Shown in pieces: positions 53,876 to 61,223 of a stretch of 64,000 bases of DNA. The stretch covers positions 744,001 through 808,000 of the forward strand of contig NZ_CP025938.1 of NCBI RefSeq assembly GCF_002893765.1, written 5' to 3'. Below the pieces are notes generated by a model that had not been told where the DNA came from, did no database searches, and saw only the letters and a list, made by a program, of their open reading frames with translations. Made by a program: the position numbers and the translations under genes. Position 1 is the stretch's first letter. Every line of letters starts with the position of its first letter. This stretch comes from Tamlana carrageenivorans. Lineage in GTDB: Bacteria > Bacteroidota > Bacteroidia > Flavobacteriales > Flavobacteriaceae.

Positions 53876-54166
53876 TTACATGTTACTGTATAAATCAATC
53901 ATTTCACCTTCCGCCAGTTGTACAATTGCCTTTTTAACAGCATTTGTTTTACCATGTTGAATACCAGTTTTAGTAAACTTGGTACTACGATCTGGACGGA
54001 CATTTATAGTACGAACTTTTTCAACAGAAACACCATAAGCAGCTTCAACCGCTTTTTTGATTTCTACCTTGTTCGCCTTCGTGTTCACTGCGAAAGTATA
54101 GCAATTTCTTAACTCGCTATCTGCAGTCGCTTTTTCTGTGATTATAGGTTTAATTAAGATACTCAT
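53876..54166 (-). CDS. rplW: Ribosomal protein uL23
   Basis: A 96-residue protein at the tunnel exit, the docking point for trigger factor and SRP. It has SILIKPIITEKATADSELRN, CYTFAVNTKANKVEIKKAVE and YGVSVEKVRTINVRPDRSTK. Length is near E. coli (100). It lies 7 nt after rplD. Confidence 0.97.
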   Translation of the reverse strand: MSILIKPIITEKATADSELRNCYTFAVNTKANKVEIKKAVEAAYGVSVEKVRTINVRPDRSTKFTKTGIQHGKTNAVKKAIVQLAEGEMIDLYSNM

Positions 54167-54173
54167 CTGTTTC

Positions 54174-54803
54174 TTATTTACTTAAGTTTGTTTCAATTCC
54201 TGCTAATGCTCCTTCTAATAAAACAACTTGTCCTGCATTTAGGATTTTGTAAGTGCTTAATTCTGAAGAAGTAATAACCTCTGTACGTTGTACATTACGA
54301 GATGCTAAATAAACATTGTTATTTGCAGCACCTAATACGAACAAAGTTTTTTTGTTTTCAAGTTCTAAGGCTTTTAAAACAGCAGTAAAGTTTTTAGTCT
54401 TTACTGTATCAAAATTAAAGTCTTCTAAAACTGTAATTGATTTTTCTCCTGCTTTGATACTTAAGGCAGACTTACGTGCTAAACGCTTTAAGTTTTTATT
54501 AAGTTTGAAGCTGTAATTTCTAGGTCTTGGACCGAACATACGACCACCACCTTTAAATACACCAGACTTAATACTACCTGCTCTTGCAGTACCTGTTCCT
54601 TTTTGCTTTTTAATCTTACGCGTAGATCCAGAAATCTCAGCTCTCTCTTTAGATTTGTGAGTTCCTTGTCTTTGGTTTGCTAAATATTGTTTAACATCCA
54701 AATATACAGCGTGATTATTAGGCTCAATAGCAAACACATCTTTAGAAAGGTCTGCCTTTCTACCTGTGTCTTTTCCGTTTATATCTAAAACTGCTACTTT
54801 CAT
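54174..54803 (-). CDS. rplD: Ribosomal protein uL4
   Basis: A 209-residue protein whose loop lines the exit tunnel; in E. coli it also represses the S10 operon. The loop region is KIKKQKGTGTARAGSIKSGV with FKGGGRMFGPRPRNYSFKLN (about residues 63-102). Its ATG overlaps the rplC stop by one base (TAATG), so the two are translationally coupled. Length is near E. coli (201). Confidence 0.98.
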   Translation of the reverse strand: MKVAVLDINGKDTGRKADLSKDVFAIEPNNHAVYLDVKQYLANQRQGTHKSKERAEISGSTRKIKKQKGTGTARAGSIKSGVFKGGGRMFGPRPRNYSFKLNKNLKRLARKSALSIKAGEKSITVLEDFNFDTVKTKNFTAVLKALELENKKTLFVLGAANNNVYLASRNVQRTEVITSSELSTYKILNAGQVVLLEGALAGIETNLSK

Positions 54804-55420
54804 TATTTTCTAATAATTACATAAGCGTTTTTGTGTCCAGGTACACACCCTTTCACTACTAGTAGGTTCTTTTCAGCAACTACTTTTAAAACTCTTAAAT
54901 TTTGAACTTTAACTGTGTCTCCACCCATTCTTCCTGCCATTTTCATTCCTTTGAAAACTCTTGCAGGGTAAGATGCAGCTCCAATTGATCCTGGCGCTCT
55001 TAAACGGTTATGTTGACCGTGAGTAGCTTGACCTACACCACCGAAACCATGACGTTTTACAACACCTTGAAATCCTTTACCTTTAGATGTTCCTGCTACA
55101 TCAACAAATTCACCTTCAGCAAAGTGATCTACAGTAACAGCATCTCCTAATTTGTACTCCGCATCAAAACCTTTGAATTCAACGAGTTTTCGCTTAACAG
55201 AAGTACCCGCTTTTTTAGCATGACCTAAGTCTGCTTTAGTAGCGCTTTTTTCTGTCGCGTCATCGAAACCAAGTTGCACAGCATTATAACCGTCAACTTC
55301 TTCAGTTCTGACTTGGGTAACGATACATGGTCCAGCTTCGATAACTGTACAAGGAATGTTCTTCCCGTTTTCATCGAAGATGCTGGTCATACCGATTTTC
55401 TTTCCAATTAACCCAGACAT
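54803..55420 (-). CDS. rplC: Ribosomal protein uL3
   Basis: A 205-residue early-assembly protein of the 50S. It has [20 protein letters not shown], the extended loop [20 protein letters not shown] (about residues 128-147) and [20 protein letters not shown]. The loop contains the conserved Gln before H-N-R. It is the first gene after a 413-nt gap holding a terminator, a promoter-like element and a structured leader, so it probably starts a transcript. It ends in a TAATG overlap with rplD. Confidence 0.98.
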   Translation of the reverse strand: MSGLIGKKIGMTSIFDENGKNIPCTVIEAGPCIVTQVRTEEVDGYNAVQLGFDDATEKSATKADLGHAKKAGTSVKRKLVEFKGFDAEYKLGDAVTVDHFAEGEFVDVAGTSKGKGFQGVVKRHGFGGVGQATHGQHNRLRAPGSIGAASYPARVFKGMKMAGRMGGDTVKVQNLRVLKVVAEKNLLVVKGCVPGHKNAYVIIRK

Positions 55421-55464
55421 ATTTAATTATTTATTAATGATTTACTTATTTATTAAAAACATTT

Positions 55465-55489
55465 AAGGCTGAAAATACCATTCAGCCTT
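55465..55489 (-). promoter_or_regulatory. Hairpin in the rplC leader, possible attenuator
   Basis: A perfect 9-bp stem (55465-55473 with 55481-55489, 7-nt loop), followed on the minus strand by a T-containing tract, lies 45 nt before the rplC ATG and about 80 nt after the presumed start of transcription. It resembles an intrinsic terminator inside the leader, a layout used for autogenous control of r-protein operons. Confidence 0.5.
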
Positions 55490-55757
55490 GAAGTGTATTT
55501 TTGCCGTTTTTCCCGCAACCGCATTGGTGGGACATGTAAACATGAAGTTAAACTCCACATTTTAGGAGTGCAAATGTAGAGTTTTATTTTGATTTAAAAA
55601 AATGATTATCAAATAATTCTACATAAATTCTTTATAACCACATAATTAGTAGAATTTACACCAATTTAGTATTATTAAGCACGCCAAAAGTAAGGCGATT
55701 TAAACCATTAAAACACCTTAAAAAGCTCCAGAAACACTAATAAAACAACTATAAACA
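55490..55757. other. Rest of the gap between rpsJ and rplC
   Basis: No gene is supported here. Besides the -7 element at 55571, on the minus-strand transcript it holds a 5-bp hairpin (55552-55556 with 55565-55569) right at the predicted 5' end and a perfect 12-bp palindrome at 55533-55544. Positions 55600-55757 are AT-rich and otherwise featureless. Confidence 0.5.
55571..55578 (-). promoter_or_regulatory. -7 promoter element of the rplC (S10-spc) unit
   Basis: TACATTTG on the minus strand matches TAnnTTTG. A TTTT, one base off the -33 TTTG, lies 19-20 nt upstream. Transcription from here would give a leader of about 145 nt before rplC. Confidence 0.6.
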
Positions 55758-55762
55758 CAAAA

Positions 55763-55794
55763 AAGCACCAGAATAATAACTTATCCTGATGCTT
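55763..55794 (-). terminator. Terminator after rpsJ
   Basis: A 14-bp stem (55763-55776 with 55781-55794, two G-U pairs in the RNA) with a 4-nt loop and a run of six Ts on the minus strand lies 40 nt after rpsJ. It would end the rpsL-rpsG-fusA-rpsJ transcript before rplC. Confidence 0.88.
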
Positions 55795-55833
55795 TACTTT
55801 ATAAAGTATTAAAAGTTTAAACTTTTAATCTAC

Positions 55834-56139
55834 TTATACTTTAATTTCTACTTCTACACCACTTGGTAACTCTAATTTCATTAGAGCATCAATCGTTTTT
55901 GAAGATGAAGAGTAAATATCAAGTAAACGCTTGTAAGAGCTTAATTGAAATTGTTCTCTAGATTTCTTGTTAACGTGTGGAGAACGTAATACAGTGAAAA
56001 TTTTCTTGTGTGTTGGTAATGGAATTGGTCCAGTTACAACAGCACCAGTACTTTTTACTGTTTTTACAATCTTATCAGCAGACTTGTCTACTAAGTTATG
56101 ATCGTAAGACTTTAATTTTATTCTGATTTTTTGACTCAT
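55834..56139 (-). CDS. rpsJ: Ribosomal protein uS10
   Basis: A 101-residue 30S head protein that also joins NusB in antitermination (NusE). It has [40 protein letters not shown] and [20 protein letters not shown]. Length matches E. coli (103). It lies 18 nt after fusA and is followed by a terminator, so here it belongs with the str genes and is cut off from rplC. Confidence 0.98.
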   Translation of the reverse strand: MSQKIRIKLKSYDHNLVDKSADKIVKTVKSTGAVVTGPIPLPTHKKIFTVLRSPHVNKKSREQFQLSSYKRLLDIYSSSSKTIDALMKLELPSGVEVEIKV

Positions 56140-56157
56140 TTTCTTAACTTTTTAAGA

Positions 56158-58278
56158 TTATTCTCCTTTTGCTGCTTTTATAACCTCTTCAGAAATATTT
56201 GAAGGTGTTTCAGCATAGTGTGAAAATTCCATTGTTGATGTTGCACGACCAGATGACAATGTTCTTAATGTTGTTACATAACCAAACATTTCCGATAATG
56301 GTACAGTAGCTTTTACAGTTTTTGCTCCAGCTCTATCACCCATATCACTAACCTGACCTCTTCTTCTATTTAAATCACCTACAATATCACCCATGTTTTC
56401 TTCAGGAGTAATAACCTCAAGTTTCATAATAGGCTCCATAATAACCGCTTTTGCAGCTTTTGCAGAGTTTTTAAATCCTAATTTTGCAGCTAATTCGAAA
56501 GATAATTGATCCGAATCCACATCGTGGTAAGAACCATCAGTTAATGTTACTTTCATAGCATCAACCTCGTATCCTGCTAATGGTCCATTAACCATAGCCA
56601 TTTTGAATCCTTTTTCAATTGAAGGGATAAATTCTTTAGGAACGTTACCACCTTTAATTTCAGAAACAAATTCTAAACCAACTTTACCTTCTTCAGCAGG
56701 CTCAAGTGTAAATACGATATCAGCAAATTTACCACGTCCACCAGATTGTTTCTTATAAACTTCTCTGTGTTCTGCACGTTGTGTAATAGCCTCTTTGTAC
56801 TCAACTTGTGGTTGACCTTGATTTACTTCAACCTTAAACTCACGTTTAAGACGGTCTACAATAATATCTAAGTGAAGCTCACCCATTCCAGAGATAATAG
56901 TCTGTCCTGAAGCTTCATCAGTTCTAGCAGTAAAGGTTGGATCTTCCTCAGCTAATTTAGCTAAAGCCATACCCATTTTATCTACATCTGCTTTAGTTTT
57001 AGGCTCAACCGCGATACCAATTACTGGATCTGGGAAGTCCATAGATTCTAAAACGATAGGATGCTTTTCATCAGACATCGTATCACCAGTCTTGATATCT
57101 TTAAATCCTACTGCTGCTCCAATATCACCTGCTTCGATAAAATCGATAGCATTTTGTTTATTAGAGTGCATTTGATAGATACGTGAAATACGTTCTTTTT
57201 TACCTGAACGGTTATTTAAGATATAAGATCCTGCATCTAAACGACCTGAATATGCTCTAAAGAAAGCTAAACGTCCTACGAAAGGATCGGTAGCAATTTT
57301 AAATGCTAAAGCCGAGAAAGGCTCTTTTACATCTGGCTTACGTTTTTCTTCGTCACCTGTTGATGGGTTAGTTCCAACAACACTATCTCTATCTAATGGA
57401 GAAGGCAAATAACGACATACAGCATCTAATAAAAACTGTACTCCTTTATTTTTGAAAGCAGAACCACAAATCATAGGAATGATTGACATGTCCATTACAG
57501 CAGCTCTAAGTGCAGCGTGCACTTCTTCTTCTGTAATAGAATCTTCATCTTCCATGAATTTTTCTAATAGATTCTCGTCATAACCAGCAACCTCTTCAAT
57601 AAGTAGGGCACGGTATTTACGAGCTTCTTCTTTCATATCTTCTGGAATATCGATCACATCAAAAGTGGCCCCTTGAGTTTCATCATGCCAAATAATAGCA
57701 CGATTTTTTACTAAATCGACAATTCCTTTAAAGTCTGCCTCATCACCAATGTTTAAAACGATTGGCACAGCGTTAGACTTTAACATATCTTTTACTTGTT
57801 GACAAACACCTAAAAAGTTAGATCCTTGACGGTCCATTTTGTTAACGAAACCAATTCTAGGCACTTTATAGTTATCAGCTAGTCTCCAGTTAGTTTCAGA
57901 TTGAGGCTCAACACCATCAACAGCACTAAATAAGAATACTAAACCATCAAGAACACGTAACGATCTGTTTACCTCAACGGTAAAATCTACGTGGCCCGGA
58001 GTATCGATAATATTAAAGTGGTAATCTTTTGTTTCAGGTAATGGCTGTGCATTTTCCATTGGGAATTTCCAAGAACAAGTTGTTGCAGCAGAAGTAATTG
58101 TAATACCTCTCTCTTGCTCTTGCTCCATCCAGTCCATTGTTGCAGCACCATCATGCACCTCTCCAATTTTATGAGAAACACCTGTATAATAAAGTACACG
58201 TTCTGTAGTAGTGGTTTTCCCTGCATCAATATGTGCAGCGATACCAATATTTCTAGTGAATTCTAAATCTCTTGCCAT
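56158..58278 (-). CDS. fusA: Elongation factor G
   Basis: A 706-residue GTPase that drives tRNA-mRNA translocation and, with RRF, ribosome recycling. The G domain has [20 protein letters not shown] (about residues 15-34), the switch I region [27 protein letters not shown] and [10 protein letters not shown]. Domains II-V follow, with [20 protein letters not shown] near residue 462 and the C-terminal [20 protein letters not shown] region. Length equals E. coli (704). It lies 6 nt after rpsG. Confidence 0.98.
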   Translation of the reverse strand: MARDLEFTRNIGIAAHIDAGKTTTTERVLYYTGVSHKIGEVHDGAATMDWMEQEQERGITITSAATTCSWKFPMENAQPLPETKDYHFNIIDTPGHVDFTVEVNRSLRVLDGLVFLFSAVDGVEPQSETNWRLADNYKVPRIGFVNKMDRQGSNFLGVCQQVKDMLKSNAVPIVLNIGDEADFKGIVDLVKNRAIIWHDETQGATFDVIDIPEDMKEEARKYRALLIEEVAGYDENLLEKFMEDEDSITEEEVHAALRAAVMDMSIIPMICGSAFKNKGVQFLLDAVCRYLPSPLDRDSVVGTNPSTGDEEKRKPDVKEPFSALAFKIATDPFVGRLAFFRAYSGRLDAGSYILNNRSGKKERISRIYQMHSNKQNAIDFIEAGDIGAAVGFKDIKTGDTMSDEKHPIVLESMDFPDPVIGIAVEPKTKADVDKMGMALAKLAEEDPTFTARTDEASGQTIISGMGELHLDIIVDRLKREFKVEVNQGQPQVEYKEAITQRAEHREVYKKQSGGRGKFADIVFTLEPAEEGKVGLEFVSEIKGGNVPKEFIPSIEKGFKMAMVNGPLAGYEVDAMKVTLTDGSYHDVDSDQLSFELAAKLGFKNSAKAAKAVIMEPIMKLEVITPEENMGDIVGDLNRRRGQVSDMGDRAGAKTVKATVPLSEMFGYVTTLRTLSSGRATSTMEFSHYAETPSNISEEVIKAAKGE

Positions 58279-58284
58279 TTCTTA

Positions 58285-58761
58285 TTAAAATCTAAAGTGA
58301 GAGAATGCTTTGTTTGCTTCCGCCATCTTGTGCGTATCAACTCTTTTCTTAACCGCTGCACCTTCTTCTTTAGCTGCTGCTAAGATTTCGGTTGCTAAAC
58401 GTAAGGCCATAGACTTTTCATTTCTTTTACGTGAAAAGCTAATTAACCATTTCATAGCCGTAGAAACTTTACGGTCTGGACGAATTTGCATTGGAATTTG
58501 GAATGTTGCACCACCAACACGACGGCTACGTACTTCTACGTGAGGCATCACATTTGATAAAGCATCTTTCCAGATCTCTAAAGCGGTTTTCTCTTCGTCA
58601 GTTTTTTTCGAATCTACAATATCAATTGCATCGTAGAATACTTTAAAAGCTACCGATTTCTTTCCATCCCACATCATCATGTTAACGAAACGAGTTACTA
58701 ACTGATCGTTAAAACGTGGATCTGGTAAAAGCGGTCTCTTTTTTGCTGCTCTTTTTCTCAT
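58285..58761 (-). CDS. rpsG: Ribosomal protein uS7
   Basis: A 158-residue protein that nucleates assembly of the 30S head and lines the E site. It has [40 protein letters not shown] and the C-terminal helix stretch [20 protein letters not shown]. Length is like E. coli S7 (156). It lies 95 nt after rpsL, across a spacer with heptad repeats. Confidence 0.98.
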   Translation of the reverse strand: MRKRAAKKRPLLPDPRFNDQLVTRFVNMMMWDGKKSVAFKVFYDAIDIVDSKKTDEEKTALEIWKDALSNVMPHVEVRSRRVGGATFQIPMQIRPDRKVSTAMKWLISFSRKRNEKSMALRLATEILAAAKEEGAAVKKRVDTHKMAEANKAFSHFRF

Positions 58762-58818
58762 GTCTTCTTTTTGAGTTTTTAGTTTTTGGTTATAAGCTAA
58801 TAGCTATTCGTTTTTTCA

Positions 58819-58852
58819 AACTTTTAACTTTTAACTTCTAACTTCTAACTTT
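58819..58852. repeat. Heptad repeat in the rpsL-rpsG spacer
   Basis: Nearly five tandem units of aacttyt (two aactttt, two aacttct, one partial) lie in the 95-nt spacer, directly before the rpsL stop. On the minus strand they read agaagtt-like and are purine-rich. Confidence 0.65.
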
Positions 58853-58856
58853 AATT

Positions 58857-59231
58857 TTACTTCTTAGGGCGTTTAGCACCATACTTAGATCTACGTTGCG
58901 TTCTACCTGAAACACCTGCTGTGTCTAAAGCACCACGTACAATGTGATATCTAACTCCTGGTAAATCTTTTACCCTTCCACCTCTTACCAATACTATCGA
59001 GTGCTCTTGTAGATTGTGTCCTTCACCACCGATGTATGCATTAACCTCGTTTCCGTTTGTTAAACGAACCCTTGCTACCTTACGCATTGCTGAGTTAGGT
59101 TTTTTAGGTGTCGTTGTGTAAACACGAGTACACACACCACGTCTTTGCGGACAAGAATCTAAAGCAGCCGATTTACTCTTCTTGGTAATTTTGACTCTTC
59201 CTTTTCTTACTAATTGCGAAATTGTTGGCAT
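58857..59231 (-). CDS. rpsL: Ribosomal protein uS12
   Basis: A 124-residue protein of the decoding centre, and the first gene of the str unit. It has [40 protein letters not shown] and [20 protein letters not shown]. Lys43 and Lys88, where streptomycin-resistance mutations commonly fall, are both the wild-type Lys, and Asp89 is the residue modified by RimO in E. coli. Length equals E. coli (124). A full -33/-7 promoter lies upstream. Confidence 0.99.
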   Translation of the reverse strand: MPTISQLVRKGRVKITKKSKSAALDSCPQRRGVCTRVYTTTPKKPNSAMRKVARVRLTNGNEVNAYIGGEGHNLQEHSIVLVRGGRVKDLPGVRYHIVRGALDTAGVSGRTQRRSKYGAKRPKK

Positions 59232-59256
59232 ATATATTATATATAAATTTTATTAT

Positions 59257-59270
59257 CCTCTTCTAAGAGG
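59257..59270 (-). promoter_or_regulatory. 5'-terminal palindrome of the rpsL transcript
   Basis: A perfect 14-bp palindrome, cctcttctaagagg on the plus strand, begins 4 nt after the -7 element on the minus strand, so it would form the first bases of the rpsL mRNA. Confidence 0.5.
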
Positions 59271-59274
59271 GCTG

Positions 59275-59305
59275 CAAAGGTAGAAATTAAATTTTATTAT
59301 TCAAA
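59275..59305 (-). promoter_or_regulatory. Promoter of the rpsL-rpsG-fusA-rpsJ unit
   Basis: On the minus strand TTTG at 59305-59302 and TACCTTTG at 59282-59275 are separated by exactly 19 nt, the full Bacteroidota consensus TTTG-N19-TAnnTTTG. It gives a leader of about 38 nt before the rpsL ATG. Confidence 0.85.
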
Positions 59306-59411
59306 TCCTAATTCATTAATTTTCAACCTAAAATGAAAATAACTTATTCACTTATATTATCAAGTGGTATTTTCCGTTAGATTTACAACTAAAAAACCCA
59401 AGGTCCAAAAC

Positions 59412-61106
59412 GTGAAGAAACCTATCTATTTCATAACCACTCTCTCCATGCTTTTATCACTGAATGGGTTTACACAAAATCTGGGTTTAAAAGCATACGG
59501 CAAATCAGATTCTGAAACTTCAACAATTAAGAATTTAAACTACACCGCCTTTCACAAAAACTACAAGTCTGTGAAATTGGAAGTTGACAGCATCCAAAAC
59601 GCCCTTTTAAAAATGGGATATATTGAAAACGAATTAAAGTTTATTAAAAAAATAAACGATTCTACAGTCGAATCTCTCATTCATCTAAAAAATAAAATCG
59701 ACACCATATATATATACCACGACAAAAATGAGATAAACACCTCCAAAATTAATCAGGTTTCAAAAATTATTAACGACACCTGTTTTGCGGTAAAGGTTTC
59801 TAACCTGGAAAACACCTTAAATTATTTAAACGCCGAGATTTCTAAAAAAGGGTTTCCTTTTTCTAACCTAAAACTATCAAACATTAAAAAACGAGACTCC
59901 ATTTCACTTAAAGCATTTTTAAAACTAAATACTTCCAAACAAAAAAGAACTATTGATCATATTATAATAAAAGGATACCAAAAATTTCCTAAAGCCTATT
60001 TAAAACATTTTTTAAAAATAAAACCATGTCAAACTTTCGATTTAAACCATATTAAGTTAAAAACAGAACAACTTAATAATATGAATTTTGCTCGAGAAAC
60101 CAAAAGCCCCGAAGTACTATTCACCAAAGATTCAACAAGTCTATACCTCTATATTGAAAAAACACAAAGCAACACCTTTGATGGTTTTATAGGTTTTGGA
60201 ACCAATGAAGACACCAATAAATTAGAATTTGATGGCTATTTAAATTTAACCCTCATAAACAATTTAAATTTTGGAGAGGCCTTTCGAGTTTTATACAAAA
60301 GTGACGAAAACGACCAGCGAACATTTGAAACCAACTTAACCTTACCTTATTTATTTAACACCCCAATTGGTGTAGAACTTATGTTGCGCCTTTTCAAAAA
60401 AGACTCATCTTTTACAACGGCAAACCAATCTGCTAAACTTCACTATCAAATAAACTCAAAAAACAAAGCCTTAGTAGGCATAACCTCGACAGAATCGAAC
60501 AATTTACGTTCTGAGAATACAGCGAGTTTAGTTTCAGATTATACCACTTTCAATTACACCTTAGGTTATGAATTTAATAGTTCCAGAACATTGAATTTGC
60601 TTTTCCCTTTTAATTCGAAACTTTACACCAATATTGGCTTCGGAAAACGAAAAACATCCAATGCGCATGAAAACCAAACTTTAGCATCGCTAGATGGCTT
60701 TAAAATTTTTAACCTAAATCACAAAAACAGCTTATATATTAGAACTTATGGCGAAGCACTAATTTCTAATAATTATTACGAAAATGAACTACTGCGCTTT
60801 GGAGGTATAAATTCTATAAGAGGTTTTGAAGAAAACAGCCTTTACGCGTCTTTATTCGGGTTAATAAATAGCGAATACAGATTTCAACTAAGCAACACCA
60901 TATATATTCATTCTATTATCGATGCGGCTTATTTTGAAAACAAAACAACCGATACACACGAAAAACTATACGGATTTGGCTTCGGATTTGGCCTATTAAC
61001 CAAAACTGGCCTATTTAAATTAAACTACGCCTTAGGAAAAACCGAAAATGAAAATGCGAAACTTTCAAATTCGAAGATACATTTAAGTTTTATAGCTAAT
61101 TTTTAG
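59412..61106 (+). CDS. BamA/TamA-like outer-membrane protein
   Basis: A 564-residue outer-membrane protein from a GTG at 59412 (KKPIYFITTLSMLLSLNGFT follows it), which gives a clean signal peptide; a GTG 16 codons earlier is less likely. Residues 30-250 show POTRA-like units, for example SVKLEVDSIQNALLKMGYIE and HIIIKGYQKFPKAYLKHFLK. The C-terminal 310 residues are strand-rich, with ELLRFGGINSIRGFEENSLY near residue 465, which matches the RGF motif of BamA, TamA and two-partner secretion pores. Its ending SNSKIHLSFIANF has the C-terminal Phe of barrel proteins. It diverges from rpsL. Substrate unknown. Confidence 0.85.
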   Translation: MKKPIYFITTLSMLLSLNGFTQNLGLKAYGKSDSETSTIKNLNYTAFHKNYKSVKLEVDSIQNALLKMGYIENELKFIKKINDSTVESLIHLKNKIDTIYIYHDKNEINTSKINQVSKIINDTCFAVKVSNLENTLNYLNAEISKKGFPFSNLKLSNIKKRDSISLKAFLKLNTSKQKRTIDHIIIKGYQKFPKAYLKHFLKIKPCQTFDLNHIKLKTEQLNNMNFARETKSPEVLFTKDSTSLYLYIEKTQSNTFDGFIGFGTNEDTNKLEFDGYLNLTLINNLNFGEAFRVLYKSDENDQRTFETNLTLPYLFNTPIGVELMLRLFKKDSSFTTANQSAKLHYQINSKNKALVGITSTESNNLRSENTASLVSDYTTFNYTLGYEFNSSRTLNLLFPFNSKLYTNIGFGKRKTSNAHENQTLASLDGFKIFNLNHKNSLYIRTYGEALISNNYYENELLRFGGINSIRGFEENSLYASLFGLINSEYRFQLSNTIYIHSIIDAAYFENKTTDTHEKLYGFGFGFGLLTKTGLFKLNYALGKTENENAKLSNSKIHLSFIANF

Positions 61107-61223
61107 CTTTTTTCGCCGAATTATTTACAATTATAACTAAAATTGGCATATTTTAACAAATTTTCATTGGTTTATTGGATTCTTATTTGGATTTTTGCGC
61201 AAAATAATACAAATAGTTACAAA

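Noticed and set aside
61107..61223. A TAnnTTTG promoter for the SusC gene
   Set aside because: Several TTTG-containing stretches occur, but none fits the full -7 consensus, so I do not call one.
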